A stretch of DNA of 64,000 bases from Edaphocola flava (GTDB taxonomy: Bacteria > Bacteroidota > Bacteroidia > Chitinophagales > Chitinophagaceae): assembly GCF_004118155.1 (NCBI RefSeq), contig NZ_SAIQ01000001.1, forward strand, positions 1,240,001 through 1,304,000, written 5' to 3'. A program made the translations under genes and the position numbers. Positions 50,430 to 58,811 of this stretch are shown piece after piece. The notes below the pieces were generated by a model that worked only from the letters and a program-made list of their open reading frames with translations, was not told where the DNA came from and ran no database searches. How positions within the stretch are numbered: the first letter of the stretch is position 1; each line of letters starts with the position of its first letter.

Positions 50430-51599
50430 ATGGAAACCATCTCATGTCGTAATTGTGAAGGCTCAATTAGAATTGATGCAAATTTTTGTAATCATTGTGG
50501 AGTAAAAGTAAAGTGTAAAGAATGTCAATCACCTATTATGAAAGGTGATAAATTTTGCAGTAATTGTGGTGTAGAACTAAATTCTTCATCATCAAATGGA
50601 CAAACCCACAAGAATACAGTAAGCTATTATAAAAACAATGAAGAAACCAGATGTGAAGTATCACTAAGTGATGATGTAGCAAAAGATGGGATTCAATCTC
50701 TAATAGAAAATATAGTAGGTGTACCTAATAGATTAAGACTTGCTAATAGTGATATGAGTGAACAAGAGCAGTATATCACTCTTGATGATACTCAAGCCGA
50801 GGTTGTTCAGAGTACGCCTACCAACAGCAGCCCTAATCTTACTCAAGATGGCCAATTTATTGAAAGTGTAAATCAACAATATGAACATATTGATGATCTG
50901 ATAATGAAAAAGGATTTTGGAGAATTACAATGGATTTTAATATTCGCATTTTATGAAAGTGATTTCGGTAAGAAAAATTTCACTTATGAAACAGTAAGGA
51001 CAGCTTATTTAAGTAAAAGAAAAAGCGAATCAAGATTGAAAAATTTTAAAGAAAACTGGAACAAGGTTTTTAAGTCGTATTTCAAAACTATTACACAAAA
51101 TGTGTTTGGATTTGAGAATAGTAAGTTAAGTGCTATACATAATTTAGCAATGGGCGACGATTCTCAAATTATATTTAAAGCAACCGGAACAGTAAAGAAG
51201 ACTGTTAAGGCAAAAGAACAGAATCAGGATAAGTCAACAGATAAAAAGGTAACAAAATCAGCCAAGCATATACAATATGAAGAATTTGATACACTCAAAA
51301 GTGATACAAAACCATCATTAGAAGAATTTTATTCGACTTACCAACCACAAATAAATCAAGATATATTTGGACTAATTGCGTACTATATGCATCACTTCTG
51401 TAACAAAGAAAATTTCAATGCTGGAAATATTGATTATGCATTCCGTACCCTTAAACTTCAAAGAAAGAATAATCTTGTACAGGCGATAACAAATGCAAAA
51501 AATGATTCATTATGGTTTGATAGAACCTCACAAGGTGTTTGGTGTCTCAATAGAAAAGGTATCGTAGAATTAGAAACCAAGTTTAATATCGAGAAATGA
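50430..51599 (+). CDS. Double zinc-ribbon protein with two winged-helix-like repeats
   Basis: 389 aa. Residues 6-46 hold two four-Cys ribbons (C6, C9, C20, C23 and C29, C32, C43, C46). After a low-complexity linker, two similar units of about 80 residues follow: near 160-220 (FGELQWILIFAFYESDFGKKNFTYE) and near 315-385 (INQDIFGLIAYYMHHFCNKENFN..., ending GVWCLNRKGIVELE). Each looks like a helix-rich winged unit; the next gene has one more. No known family. Overlaps the downstream start by 4 nt (ATGA), so they are coupled. Probably DNA- or RNA-binding; cargo role unknown. Confidence 0.7.
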   Translation: METISCRNCEGSIRIDANFCNHCGVKVKCKECQSPIMKGDKFCSNCGVELNSSSSNGQTHKNTVSYYKNNEETRCEVSLSDDVAKDGIQSLIENIVGVPNRLRLANSDMSEQEQYITLDDTQAEVVQSTPTNSSPNLTQDGQFIESVNQQYEHIDDLIMKKDFGELQWILIFAFYESDFGKKNFTYETVRTAYLSKRKSESRLKNFKENWNKVFKSYFKTITQNVFGFENSKLSAIHNLAMGDDSQIIFKATGTVKKTVKAKEQNQDKSTDKKVTKSAKHIQYEEFDTLKSDTKPSLEEFYSTYQPQINQDIFGLIAYYMHHFCNKENFNAGNIDYAFRTLKLQRKNNLVQAITNAKNDSLWFDRTSQGVWCLNRKGIVELETKFNIEK

Positions 51600-52339
51600 C
51601 AGAATCAAAGAAATTCATTAATAGAATAAAAGAGTTTTCTGATCTTAGTCCGAGTCAACAAATAAAGTATTTTATTTACTATTTACAAGTAGAGAAGAAA
51701 GCAGAGAATATAGAAGTAAAAGATATTAAGCAGTGTTATGATGAATTACATATAAATCCCCCGTCTAATATCCCTCGTGATTTAAAAGCCAGGATTACAA
51801 AAAACAGTAAGCAGGAGTTTATAAAAACAAAGACTGGTTATGTACTATTAGCAAAAGTTAGACATCAAATTGAAAGCGAGCTTAATATACCTGTTGAGCT
51901 TGATCCATCAGATTCGATATATCCTCAAGCGATTTTTGCTAAGACTCCTTCCTACTTAGTTGCATTTGCAAGTGAAGCAACGAGCTGTTATGATATGGGA
52001 TTGTATAACTCATGCTTGTTTATGTTGCGGAAAATATGTGAAATACTGCTAATTGAATTATTTGAAAGTAAAGGAATTGAAAGCAAGATTAAGAATTCGA
52101 ATGGAGATTACTTGCAATTGGCAGAATTGATTAAGGCAGCCATTACCGAAAATACATGGAAGCTATCAAGAATAGTAAAGGATAACCTGCCTAAAATAAA
52201 ACAATTAGCGGATTCTAGTGTACATAGCAAACGTTTTAAAGCTCGAAAATCTGATATAGATCAGATGCAAGCTGATATAAGGGTAGTTTTTGAAGAGCTA
52301 ATTAGTCTTATAGATTACCCAATAAAAAAACATAAATAG
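51596..52339 (+). CDS. Winged-helix-like plus DUF4145-like protein
   Basis: 247 aa. Residues about 1-90 (FSDLSPSQQIKYFIYYLQVE...ITKNSKQEFIKTKTGYVLL) match in layout the repeats of the upstream protein. Residues about 115-240 contain SEATSCYDMGLYNSCLFMLRK and IKQLADSSVHSKRF, resembling the DUF4145 helical domain seen in restriction and defence proteins. No catalytic motif seen. ATG overlaps the upstream stop by 4 nt and a terminator follows 5 bp after the stop, so the unit is exactly these two genes. A defence or regulatory role is an inference. Confidence 0.7.
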   Translation: MTESKKFINRIKEFSDLSPSQQIKYFIYYLQVEKKAENIEVKDIKQCYDELHINPPSNIPRDLKARITKNSKQEFIKTKTGYVLLAKVRHQIESELNIPVELDPSDSIYPQAIFAKTPSYLVAFASEATSCYDMGLYNSCLFMLRKICEILLIELFESKGIESKIKNSNGDYLQLAELIKAAITENTWKLSRIVKDNLPKIKQLADSSVHSKRFKARKSDIDQMQADIRVVFEELISLIDYPIKKHK

Positions 52340-52344
52340 ATCAC

Positions 52345-52373
52345 AATAGGTTAGTAATTACTAACCTATTTTT
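52345..52373 (+). terminator. Terminator between cargo pair and transposase
   Basis: aataggttagtaa with its complement as a 26-bp palindrome, then TTT. Confidence 0.85.
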
Positions 52374-52442
52374 AATTTAAACTATACGACATACTTTGGC
52401 GTAGCCTAACCTTTATTTTGCAATACAAGTAACAAAATAAAG

Positions 52443-53393
52443 ATGAAAGCATTTAAACCATTATCGAAATTTAAAGGGATCGGTGAGATATACAGATACT
52501 TTAATACAGAAAAGAAATGTAAAGATTACTACGAGCAAGCTCGTTGGGGTGGAAATGTTACTTGTCCCCATTGTGGATCAGAGAATCCATATCGTACAAA
52601 CCGAGGTTTCAAATGCTCTAATAAAGAGTGCCATAAAAAATTCTCTATTATCTCTGGTTCAATCTTTGAGAATACAAAGATTTCTTTATCAATTTGGTTC
52701 GCTGTAATCTACAAAATGGGTATCGCCAAGAAAGGTGTTAATTCACATGAATTAAGTCGTGAGATTGGAATATCTCAACCTACTGCATGGTTCCTTTTAC
52801 AAAGAGTAAGAACATTTCTTAGTGTAGAAATTATGAATGTAATGCTTAATGGAATAATAGAAGCAGACGAGACATATTTTGGTGGTAGAGTTACTAATAT
52901 GAAGGTCAATAAGAGAACAAAAGACTCTCAAGGAAGGTCATTAACAAAAAAGCCTGTAGTCGGTATGATCGAAAGAAATGGTAAAGTGAAAGCCTTTGTT
53001 ACGGAAGATACTACAGCAAAAGTAATTAATCCTTTATTCAAAGAGCATGTTGTAGAAGGCTCTACCGTTGTTACTGATGGATATACTGGTTATGTTAATA
53101 TACAAGAGAAATATAACCATAAATCAGTAAAGCATGGTAAATACAAATTTATACTTAAAGAAGGCGATAACAAATTCCATACTCAAAATATAGAAGGCTT
53201 TTGGAGCTTGCTTAAGAGATCATATGTGGGTATACATCACTACATGAGTCCTAAACATTTACAGAAATATGTTTCTGAACATGTTTACAGACACAATAAT
53301 AGAAAGCTAACCAAATTTGGTTTATTTGAAAATTCATTAGCTCTGGCTGCTTCGACTAGGATTACATATAATCAATTAATTGGGAAATCTTAG
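52443..53393 (+). CDS. IS1595-family (ISXO2-like) transposase
   Basis: 316 aa. N-terminal zinc ribbon (C41-PHC44, C58, C63), a helix-turn-helix (ELSREIGISQPTAWFLLQRVR), then the DDE-type core: IIEADETYFGG (D142), STVVTDGYTGY (D212) and HTQNIEGFWSLLKRSYVGIHH (N249/E251), the family-specific third position. C-terminal SEHVYRHNNRK completes it. It should bind the 25-bp ends and cut the target with 8-bp stagger. Frame intact, so probably functional. It is the only transposase in the element and lies 1.0 kb from the right end. Confidence 0.95.
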   Translation: MKAFKPLSKFKGIGEIYRYFNTEKKCKDYYEQARWGGNVTCPHCGSENPYRTNRGFKCSNKECHKKFSIISGSIFENTKISLSIWFAVIYKMGIAKKGVNSHELSREIGISQPTAWFLLQRVRTFLSVEIMNVMLNGIIEADETYFGGRVTNMKVNKRTKDSQGRSLTKKPVVGMIERNGKVKAFVTEDTTAKVINPLFKEHVVEGSTVVTDGYTGYVNIQEKYNHKSVKHGKYKFILKEGDNKFHTQNIEGFWSLLKRSYVGIHHYMSPKHLQKYVSEHVYRHNNRKLTKFGLFENSLALAASTRITYNQLIGKS

Positions 53394-53490
53394 TGAATTT
53401 ACAATACTATTTCAATAAATTTGTAACATAATATCTTACATTTACTATATAATATAGGGGGCACATAACAAAATAAATATTTAACTACTA

Positions 53491-53859
53491 ATGGAGAAAA
53501 GTATAAAAGCATATTGGTTTGTTTTAGCCACATCGTTAATAATTTTTCTTGCAATCTTTATACAACTTTCTAATGGGAATAAAACATTAGTTGAATATTT
53601 GGGGTTTGCAGGTTCTATAACCTCATTAGTTTTAGGAATTGTGGCAATTTTCTATTCTATAATATCAAATCAGCAGTCTACTGAAAATTTTGGCAAATTA
53701 AGTGAGGCTGTTAAAAAAATAGAGATTGGAGCAGATACTATTAGTAACCTTTCTGAAAATATTCATATTAAGCTTGATAAAATATCAAATGATATTGACA
53801 ATATGAGTTCAAAATCCGATATGGATATTAGTCAAGATGCTAGGGTGGGAAAAGAATAA
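53491..53859 (+). CDS. Two-helix membrane protein with coiled coil
   Basis: 122 aa. Membrane segments near residues 8-27 (WFVLATSLIIFLAIFIQL) and 38-60 (FAGSITSLVLGIVAIFYSII), then an amphipathic tail (SEAVKKIEIGADTISNLSENI, HIKLDKISNDIDNMSSKS). The second-helix-plus-coiled-coil layout resembles the 44047 cargo protein. No known domain. Next gene starts 19 bp later; probable operon placed between transposase and right end. Confidence 0.65.
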   Translation: MEKSIKAYWFVLATSLIIFLAIFIQLSNGNKTLVEYLGFAGSITSLVLGIVAIFYSIISNQQSTENFGKLSEAVKKIEIGADTISNLSENIHIKLDKISNDIDNMSSKSDMDISQDARVGKE

Positions 53860-53878
53860 AAAATAAAAAATAAAAATT

Positions 53879-54169
53879 ATGGAAAATTTCTTGCACGTTT
53901 ATATAAAACCGAATTCATCACTTACTATAAAAGATATTGAAGCAAAATTAAATTTTGCTACTGACTGGTTTAGATACAGCTCAAATTTATTCGTTGTATA
54001 TACTACTTATACAGTTGATGAATGTAGTAAAATATTACTTCCATTGGCTAATGAGAGTGGGCTACTTTTTATTTGTGAATTTAATATTGATAAAAGAGTT
54101 GGATGGATGCCACAGAGTTTCTGGAATTGGTTAAAATCCGACCATAAGGTTAAGGAAGGTGCTAGTTAG
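53879..54169 (+). CDS. Unknown soluble protein
   Basis: 96 aa. Small alpha/beta layout: FLHVYIKPNSSLTIKDIEAKL, LFVVYTTYTVDECSKILLPLANESG, LLFICEFNIDKRVGWM, ending QSFWNWLKSD. No signal peptide, no known family. The repeated strand-helix pattern could be a ferredoxin-like fold. Follows the membrane protein gene by 19 bp and precedes the 54186 gene by 16 bp, so the three are likely co-transcribed to the terminator at 54350. Confidence 0.6.
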   Translation: MENFLHVYIKPNSSLTIKDIEAKLNFATDWFRYSSNLFVVYTTYTVDECSKILLPLANESGLLFICEFNIDKRVGWMPQSFWNWLKSDHKVKEGAS

Positions 54170-54185
54170 ACTTAATATATACTTT

Positions 54186-54350
54186 ATGAGAAAGTATATT
54201 AAATCCTTTAAAGAGCATATAGAATATTCATCGCCTGATAGTGTTAAACCTATTAAAAGTGAGGAGAAACTCAAACAGAAAATGAAAGAAGAAAAAGAGG
54301 AAGTTGACAACGAAATCAAAATCCTGAAAAAATTAAAGGAAGAAGAATAA
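54186..54350 (+). CDS. Small charged protein, KYIK-F-EH family
   Basis: 54 aa from ATG 54186: MRKYIKSFKEHIEYSSPD, then a Lys/Glu helix (EKLKQKMKEEKEEVDNEIK). The N-terminus and the bases before the ATG (cttaatatatact) echo the 43080 gene near the left end. Upstream in-frame start (54159) lies outside the shared leader. No known function. Last gene of the transposon; terminator starts at its stop codon. Confidence 0.6.
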   Translation: MRKYIKSFKEHIEYSSPDSVKPIKSEEKLKQKMKEEKEEVDNEIKILKKLKEEE

Positions 54351-54380
54351 AAAAAGGCATCATTATTTGATGCCTTTTTT
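54350..54380 (+). terminator. Terminator at the right end of the cargo
   Basis: ggcatca / tgatgcc flanked by A-run and T-run; begins at the stop of the 54-aa gene and ends 12 bp before the right inverted repeat. Confidence 0.9.
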
Positions 54381-54392
54381 GTATATTATAGC

Positions 54393-54417
54393 TTGTCCCA
54401 ACTCCTTGATCGTCCCC
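54393..54417 (-). repeat. Right terminal inverted repeat
   Basis: TTGTCCCAAC...GATCGTCCCC, exact complement of 41683-41707. Confidence 0.95.
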
Positions 54418-54425
54418 TTTATTCT
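54418..54425. repeat. Right 8-bp target-site duplication
   Basis: TTTATTCT, equal to 41675-41682. It contains the msrB stop codon. Confidence 0.93.
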
Positions 54426-54934
54426 TCTATAGGTTCGAAATCCAGGCTTACGGCATTCATGCAATAACGCTTGCCTGTAGGTTCAGGACCATCATCAAAA
54501 ATGTGCCCCAGATGGCTCTCGCAGCGGGCACAAAGTACCTCAACACGGTGCATACCATAAGAGTTATCTTCACGGTACAGCATATTGTCCTTTCTCAGGG
54601 GTTCAAAAAAGCTAGGCCACCCGCACATGCTCGTGAATTTGGCAGTGCTTTTGAATAAGGCATTACCACAAACGGCGCAGTAGTAATTGCCGATCGTTTC
54701 ATCCTTCCACATATTTCCGGTAAACGAAGGCTCAGTAGCAGCCTGGCGCGATACGGAATAGAGTACAGGAGGTAAAATACGTTTCCACTCATCATTGGAA
54801 ACATTCAGTTTGCTGGTGTCGGTTCTGGAATAATAAGGATTCTGGGACATAAATTTATCTTTTTGAGCCGGAGCGCTACAAGAGCATCCAACAATGATCA
54901 GAAGGCAGATACATATGTAATGAAGACGTAGCAT
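54419..54934 (-). CDS. msrB: Peptide-methionine (R)-S-oxide reductase, lipoprotein form
   Basis: 171 aa. N-terminal lipobox-like LLIIVGCSCSAP. MsrB core: EWKRILPPVLYSVSRQAATEPSFTGN, zinc pairs CAVCG and CARCESHLGHIFDDG, MCGWPSF, and catalytic Cys in GKRYCMNAVSLDF. Reduces R-methionine sulfoxide in proteins; the signal sequence suggests an envelope location. The transposon inserted within its last codons; the target duplication keeps GAA-GAA-TAA intact, so the protein is unchanged, but its natural terminator now lies 12.7 kb away and a message would read into the transposon's right end. Confidence 0.95.
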   Translation of the reverse strand: MLRLHYICICLLIIVGCSCSAPAQKDKFMSQNPYYSRTDTSKLNVSNDEWKRILPPVLYSVSRQAATEPSFTGNMWKDETIGNYYCAVCGNALFKSTAKFTSMCGWPSFFEPLRKDNMLYREDNSYGMHRVEVLCARCESHLGHIFDDGPEPTGKRYCMNAVSLDFEPIEE

Positions 54935-55095
54935 AGCTCACGGAAATTGGATATATAAATGTACGACAAAATTCAGAGTACAAAAGTTAAGGGTCTTCAA
55001 AAATGGATGTCAGACAGCCCGTTGTGTAAAAAAAAAGAGCGCCCATCCCGTACAAAATTTGTTATTTTGTATGACTGAAATAGTGGCCAGAGATC

Positions 55096-58000
55096 ATGCA
55101 ATTTTCCCATTTACACAACCATACTCAATTCTCATTACTTGATGGAGCTTCCAACATAGGAAAGCTATATAAGAAGGCACAGAAGGATAATATGCCGGCT
55201 GTTGCCATTACCGACCATGGTAATATGTTTGGTGTATTCCAGTTCGTTTCAGAAGCCTGGAAGAATACTAAAGTTGTAGGTATGGATGAAAACGGGAAAG
55301 AAATTAAAGAGCCGGTAGTGAAGCCTATTGTGGGCTGCGAATTCTACCTGGTTGCAGATCGCCATAAGAATAAATTTACCCGGGAAGAGGGGAAGGATAA
55401 ACGCTACCACCAGCTGTTCCTCGCTAAGGACGAAAAAGGCTACCAGAACCTGACTAAGCTCTGTTCATTAGGATTTATGGAGGGGATGTACGGGAAGTAT
55501 CCGCGTATCGATAAGGAGCTGATATTAAAATACCATGAGGGTCTGATTGCAACAACCTGTTGTATTGGTGCGGAAGTACCTCAGGCCATCCTTTATAAAA
55601 GTGAAGAAGAAGCAGAGCAATTATTCAAATGGTGGCTCGATCTTTTCGGAGAGGACTACTATGTAGAATTGCAGCGTCATGACATGAAGGAGCAGGAAGC
55701 CGTAAACGAAGTACTGCTGCGCTTTGCGAAAAAATATAATGTACCGGTTATTGCCTCCAACGACTCTCACTATGTAGAACAGGAAGATTATAATGCGCAT
55801 GATATCTTGCTGTGTATTAATACTGGTGAGAAACAGGCTACACCTACCAATAAAGAATTTACAGACGACGGAGACTCCAAAAAAGGCACCCGCTTCGCCT
55901 TCTGGAATGACCAGTTCTTCTTTAAAAATACACAACAGATGACCTCGCTGTTTTCTGATCTGCCACAGGCGATAGATAACACGCAGATGATCGTAGATAA
56001 GATTAAACCCTTGCAACTGAAGCGGGATATCCTGCTGCCGCACTTTAAAGTGCCGGAAGAGTTCAATGATGATCAGGATGCATATCTCATGCACCTGACC
56101 TGGAAAGGGGCCCATGAGCGCTATCAGGAGATTACCCCTGATATTGAAGAGCGTATCAACTTTGAGTTGTTTACCATCCGTACCATGGGTTTTGCCGGTT
56201 ACTTCCTTATCGTATCTGACTTTATTAAAGCCGGTCGTGATATAGGCGTATTTATCGGCCCGGGCCGTGGATCGGCGGCCGGATCGGCAGTAGCCTATTG
56301 TATCGGGATCACCAACATAGACCCGATCAAATATAACCTCCTGTTTGAGCGTTTCCTTAACCCCGACCGTAAGTCCATGCCCGATATCGATACCGACTTT
56401 GATGATGAAGGTCGTCAGCGGGTAATCGATTATGTGGTAGACAAATACGGTAAAAATCAGGTGGCCCATATCGTTACATACGGTACGATGGCGGCTAAAA
56501 TGAGTATTAAAGACGTTGCCCGTGTACTCGATTATCCTTTGCAGGATTCCAATGCGCTGGCCAAGCTGGTTCCGGATAAGCCCGGCACCAAGTTAAGCCG
56601 CGTACTACATGCGCCTATTACCAGTAAAGAAGCCAAAGACGGGGAGAAATCCCTGGATGAAAAAGAGGGTTACGGTCCGGAGGATATTGAAAATATCCTG
56701 AAGATCCGTGAGCTCTATAATGGAACAGACGAAGCTTCGCGTGTATTGCACGAAGCAGAAAAGCTGGAAGGATCGGTACGGAATACCGGTATCCATGCTG
56801 CAGGTATCATCATAGCCCCGAAAGACTTATCTGACCTGCTTCCGGTCTGCACTGCAAAAGATGTGAACTTACTGATCACTCAATATGAAGGTAAAATCAT
56901 TGAAGATGCGGGTGTAATCAAGATGGACTTCCTGGGTCTGAAGACCCTGTCCATTATCCGTGATGCTCTGGAGCTGATCAAGATGAATCATGATCTGGAG
57001 ATCGATATTGATGGCATTCCGCTGGATGATGAATTAACCTACCAGCTGTACCAGAGAGGTGATACCAACGCAACATTCCAGTTCGAGAGTCCCGGGATGC
57101 AGAAGCACCTCATCAACCTGAAACCGGATAAGTTTGGCGACCTTATTGCAATGAACGCCCTGTATCGCCCGGGCCCGCTGCAATACATCCCTAACTTTAT
57201 TAAGCGTAAGCACGGAGAGGAAGAGATCTCTTATGACCTTCCGGAAATGGAAGAGTACCTGGCCGAGACCTACGGTATTACTGTATATCAGGAACAGGTG
57301 ATGTTGCTGTCGCAGAAACTGGGCGGCTTCTCTAAAGGAGATGCCGACGTACTGCGTAAGGCGATGGGTAAGAAGGATCGTGCTACGCTGGATAAGATGA
57401 AGGGTAAGTTCGTGGATGGTGCCATAGCGAAGGGCATGCCTGCCGATAAGCTGGATAAGATCTGGACGGACTGGGAAGCCTTTGCACAATACGCCTTCAA
57501 TAAATCGCACTCTACCTGTTATGCCTTCGTGGCCTTCCAGACTGCATACCTGAAAGCACACTACCCGAGTGAGTATATGGCTGCGGTGATGAACAATGCC
57601 AACAGCATTGAGAAGATCACCTTCTTCATGGAAGAGTGCCAGCGTATGGGCCTGAATGTACTGGGCCCCGATATCAATGAGTCATTGAACGGGTTCTCGG
57701 TAAATAAACAAGGTGTAATCCGCTTCGGATTGGGCGCATTGAAAGGTGTGGGTGAAGCTGCAGTATTAGATCTTATTGAAGAGCGTAAAAAGAACGGACC
57801 ATACGAGAATATATTTGACCTGATCACGCGTGTGAATCAGCGTACTGTAAATAAGAAATCGCTGGAAAGCCTTGCCTATGGAGGCGCATTTGACAGCTTC
57901 TCTAATATGCATCGCGCCCAGTATTTCCATCAGATGATGGATGGCGAAACCTTCCTGTCTAAGATCATTAAGTTCGGACAACAGGTACAGGCAGATGTCT

Positions 58001-58731
58001 CTATGACCACAAGCAGCCTCTTTGGTGATATGGAAATGCCGGTGGTGAAACACCCTGATATTCCTAAACTGGAGCCCTGGCCACTTTCGGAGCGCCTGGC
58101 ATTTGAGAAAGAGGTAATCGGTATCTACCTGAGCGGACACCCCCTGGATAACTATCGCTTTGAAATGAAACATTACCAGGTAACGCCACTGGCCGATCTG
58201 GAGGACCTTGTAGACAAGCAGGTAAGGGTAATGGGCTTTATGAGCGATCCTAAACACCTGCTGACGAAAAAGGGTGATAAGTATGGTAGATTTATACTGA
58301 ATGATTACAGTGGCTTTAAAGAGATTATACTCTGGAGAGAAGATTATGTGAAGTTCGGCAACTACCTGTCCGAAGACCAGAAAATAATGGTGATAGGGCG
58401 CTACCAGGAGCAACGCTTCCGTCCGGGTACATTTGAGTTTAAAATCTCAGAGGTAATGCTGATGAGTGATGTGCGTAAACGCTTTACCAAAGCGCTGCGT
58501 ATTCGCTGCCCATTAGAGCGCATTAATGCCGATTTTGTACAATACCTGTATGATAATTATGCCCACCAGAGTGGAGATTGCGAGCTGGAAATAATGGTTG
58601 TGAGTGAGCAGAGTGAAATCAAGCTGAAATCAAACGGCGCAAAAAGTGTATTGCTTACAGATACCTTGGTCAATCACCTGGAAGAAATGAAAGAACAGAA
58701 TGTACTGGATTATAAAATTGTTTGTAATTAA
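55096..58731 (+). CDS. dnaE: DNA polymerase III alpha subunit
   Basis: 1211 aa. N-terminal PHP domain (FSHLHNHTQFSLLDG...AVAITDHGNMFG), polymerase palm with GPGRGSAAGSAVAYCIGIT and the catalytic PDIDTDFDDEGR near residue 428, fingers (GVYQEQVM-like ITVYQEQVMLLSQKLGGFS; KSHSTCYAFVAFQTAYLK), helix-hairpin-helix region (LGALKGVGEAAV) and an OB fold near VRVMGFMSD. It is the replicative polymerase catalytic subunit. Full length. Single unit ending at a bidirectional terminator shared with accD. Confidence 0.97.
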   Translation: MQFSHLHNHTQFSLLDGASNIGKLYKKAQKDNMPAVAITDHGNMFGVFQFVSEAWKNTKVVGMDENGKEIKEPVVKPIVGCEFYLVADRHKNKFTREEGKDKRYHQLFLAKDEKGYQNLTKLCSLGFMEGMYGKYPRIDKELILKYHEGLIATTCCIGAEVPQAILYKSEEEAEQLFKWWLDLFGEDYYVELQRHDMKEQEAVNEVLLRFAKKYNVPVIASNDSHYVEQEDYNAHDILLCINTGEKQATPTNKEFTDDGDSKKGTRFAFWNDQFFFKNTQQMTSLFSDLPQAIDNTQMIVDKIKPLQLKRDILLPHFKVPEEFNDDQDAYLMHLTWKGAHERYQEITPDIEERINFELFTIRTMGFAGYFLIVSDFIKAGRDIGVFIGPGRGSAAGSAVAYCIGITNIDPIKYNLLFERFLNPDRKSMPDIDTDFDDEGRQRVIDYVVDKYGKNQVAHIVTYGTMAAKMSIKDVARVLDYPLQDSNALAKLVPDKPGTKLSRVLHAPITSKEAKDGEKSLDEKEGYGPEDIENILKIRELYNGTDEASRVLHEAEKLEGSVRNTGIHAAGIIIAPKDLSDLLPVCTAKDVNLLITQYEGKIIEDAGVIKMDFLGLKTLSIIRDALELIKMNHDLEIDIDGIPLDDELTYQLYQRGDTNATFQFESPGMQKHLINLKPDKFGDLIAMNALYRPGPLQYIPNFIKRKHGEEEISYDLPEMEEYLAETYGITVYQEQVMLLSQKLGGFSKGDADVLRKAMGKKDRATLDKMKGKFVDGAIAKGMPADKLDKIWTDWEAFAQYAFNKSHSTCYAFVAFQTAYLKAHYPSEYMAAVMNNANSIEKITFFMEECQRMGLNVLGPDINESLNGFSVNKQGVIRFGLGALKGVGEAAVLDLIEERKKNGPYENIFDLITRVNQRTVNKKSLESLAYGGAFDSFSNMHRAQYFHQMMDGETFLSKIIKFGQQVQADVSMTTSSLFGDMEMPVVKHPDIPKLEPWPLSERLAFEKEVIGIYLSGHPLDNYRFEMKHYQVTPLADLEDLVDKQVRVMGFMSDPKHLLTKKGDKYGRFILNDYSGFKEIILWREDYVKFGNYLSEDQKIMVIGRYQEQRFRPGTFEFKISEVMLMSDVRKRFTKALRIRCPLERINADFVQYLYDNYAHQSGDCELEIMVVSEQSEIKLKSNGAKSVLLTDTLVNHLEEMKEQNVLDYKIVCN

Positions 58732-58748
58732 ACAGTATAGAGCATATA

Positions 58749-58788
58749 AAAAAGAGCAGCGTATCAAATTTGATACGCTGCTCTTTTT
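58749..58788. terminator. Bidirectional terminator between dnaE and accD
   Basis: 40-bp perfect palindrome (aaaaagagcagcgtatcaaa and its complement). Confidence 0.93.
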
Positions 58789-58811
58789 CTATGTTTAACT
58801 ACAGTAAGTAA

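Larger units (their letters stand above)
41683..54417. mobile_element. 12.7-kb IS1595-family transposon with passenger genes
   Basis: Bounded by perfect 25-bp inverted repeats (outer end GGGGACGATCAAGG) and by the exact 8-bp duplication TTTATTCT. The only transposase (52443-53393) is of the IS1595/ISXO2 type, whose members are known for 8-bp duplications and for carrying passenger genes. The interior is visibly A+T-richer than both flanks and has about 17 cargo genes. No integrase, relaxase, plasmid replication gene or second transposase is seen. The intact repeats and duplication suggest a recent single insertion and that the unit may still be mobile. Confidence 0.93.

Noticed and set aside
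41683-54417. Integrative conjugative element or prophage
   Set aside because: No integrase, relaxase, conjugation or phage structural genes; ends and duplication fit a DDE transposon.
54419-54934. msrB truncated by the transposon
   Set aside because: The core and both zinc pairs are intact, and the duplicated target bases restore the natural-looking Glu-Glu-stop end.
55621-58413. Several antisense frames in dnaE (up to 282 codons)
   Set aside because: Fully inside a certain gene, no recognisable domains.
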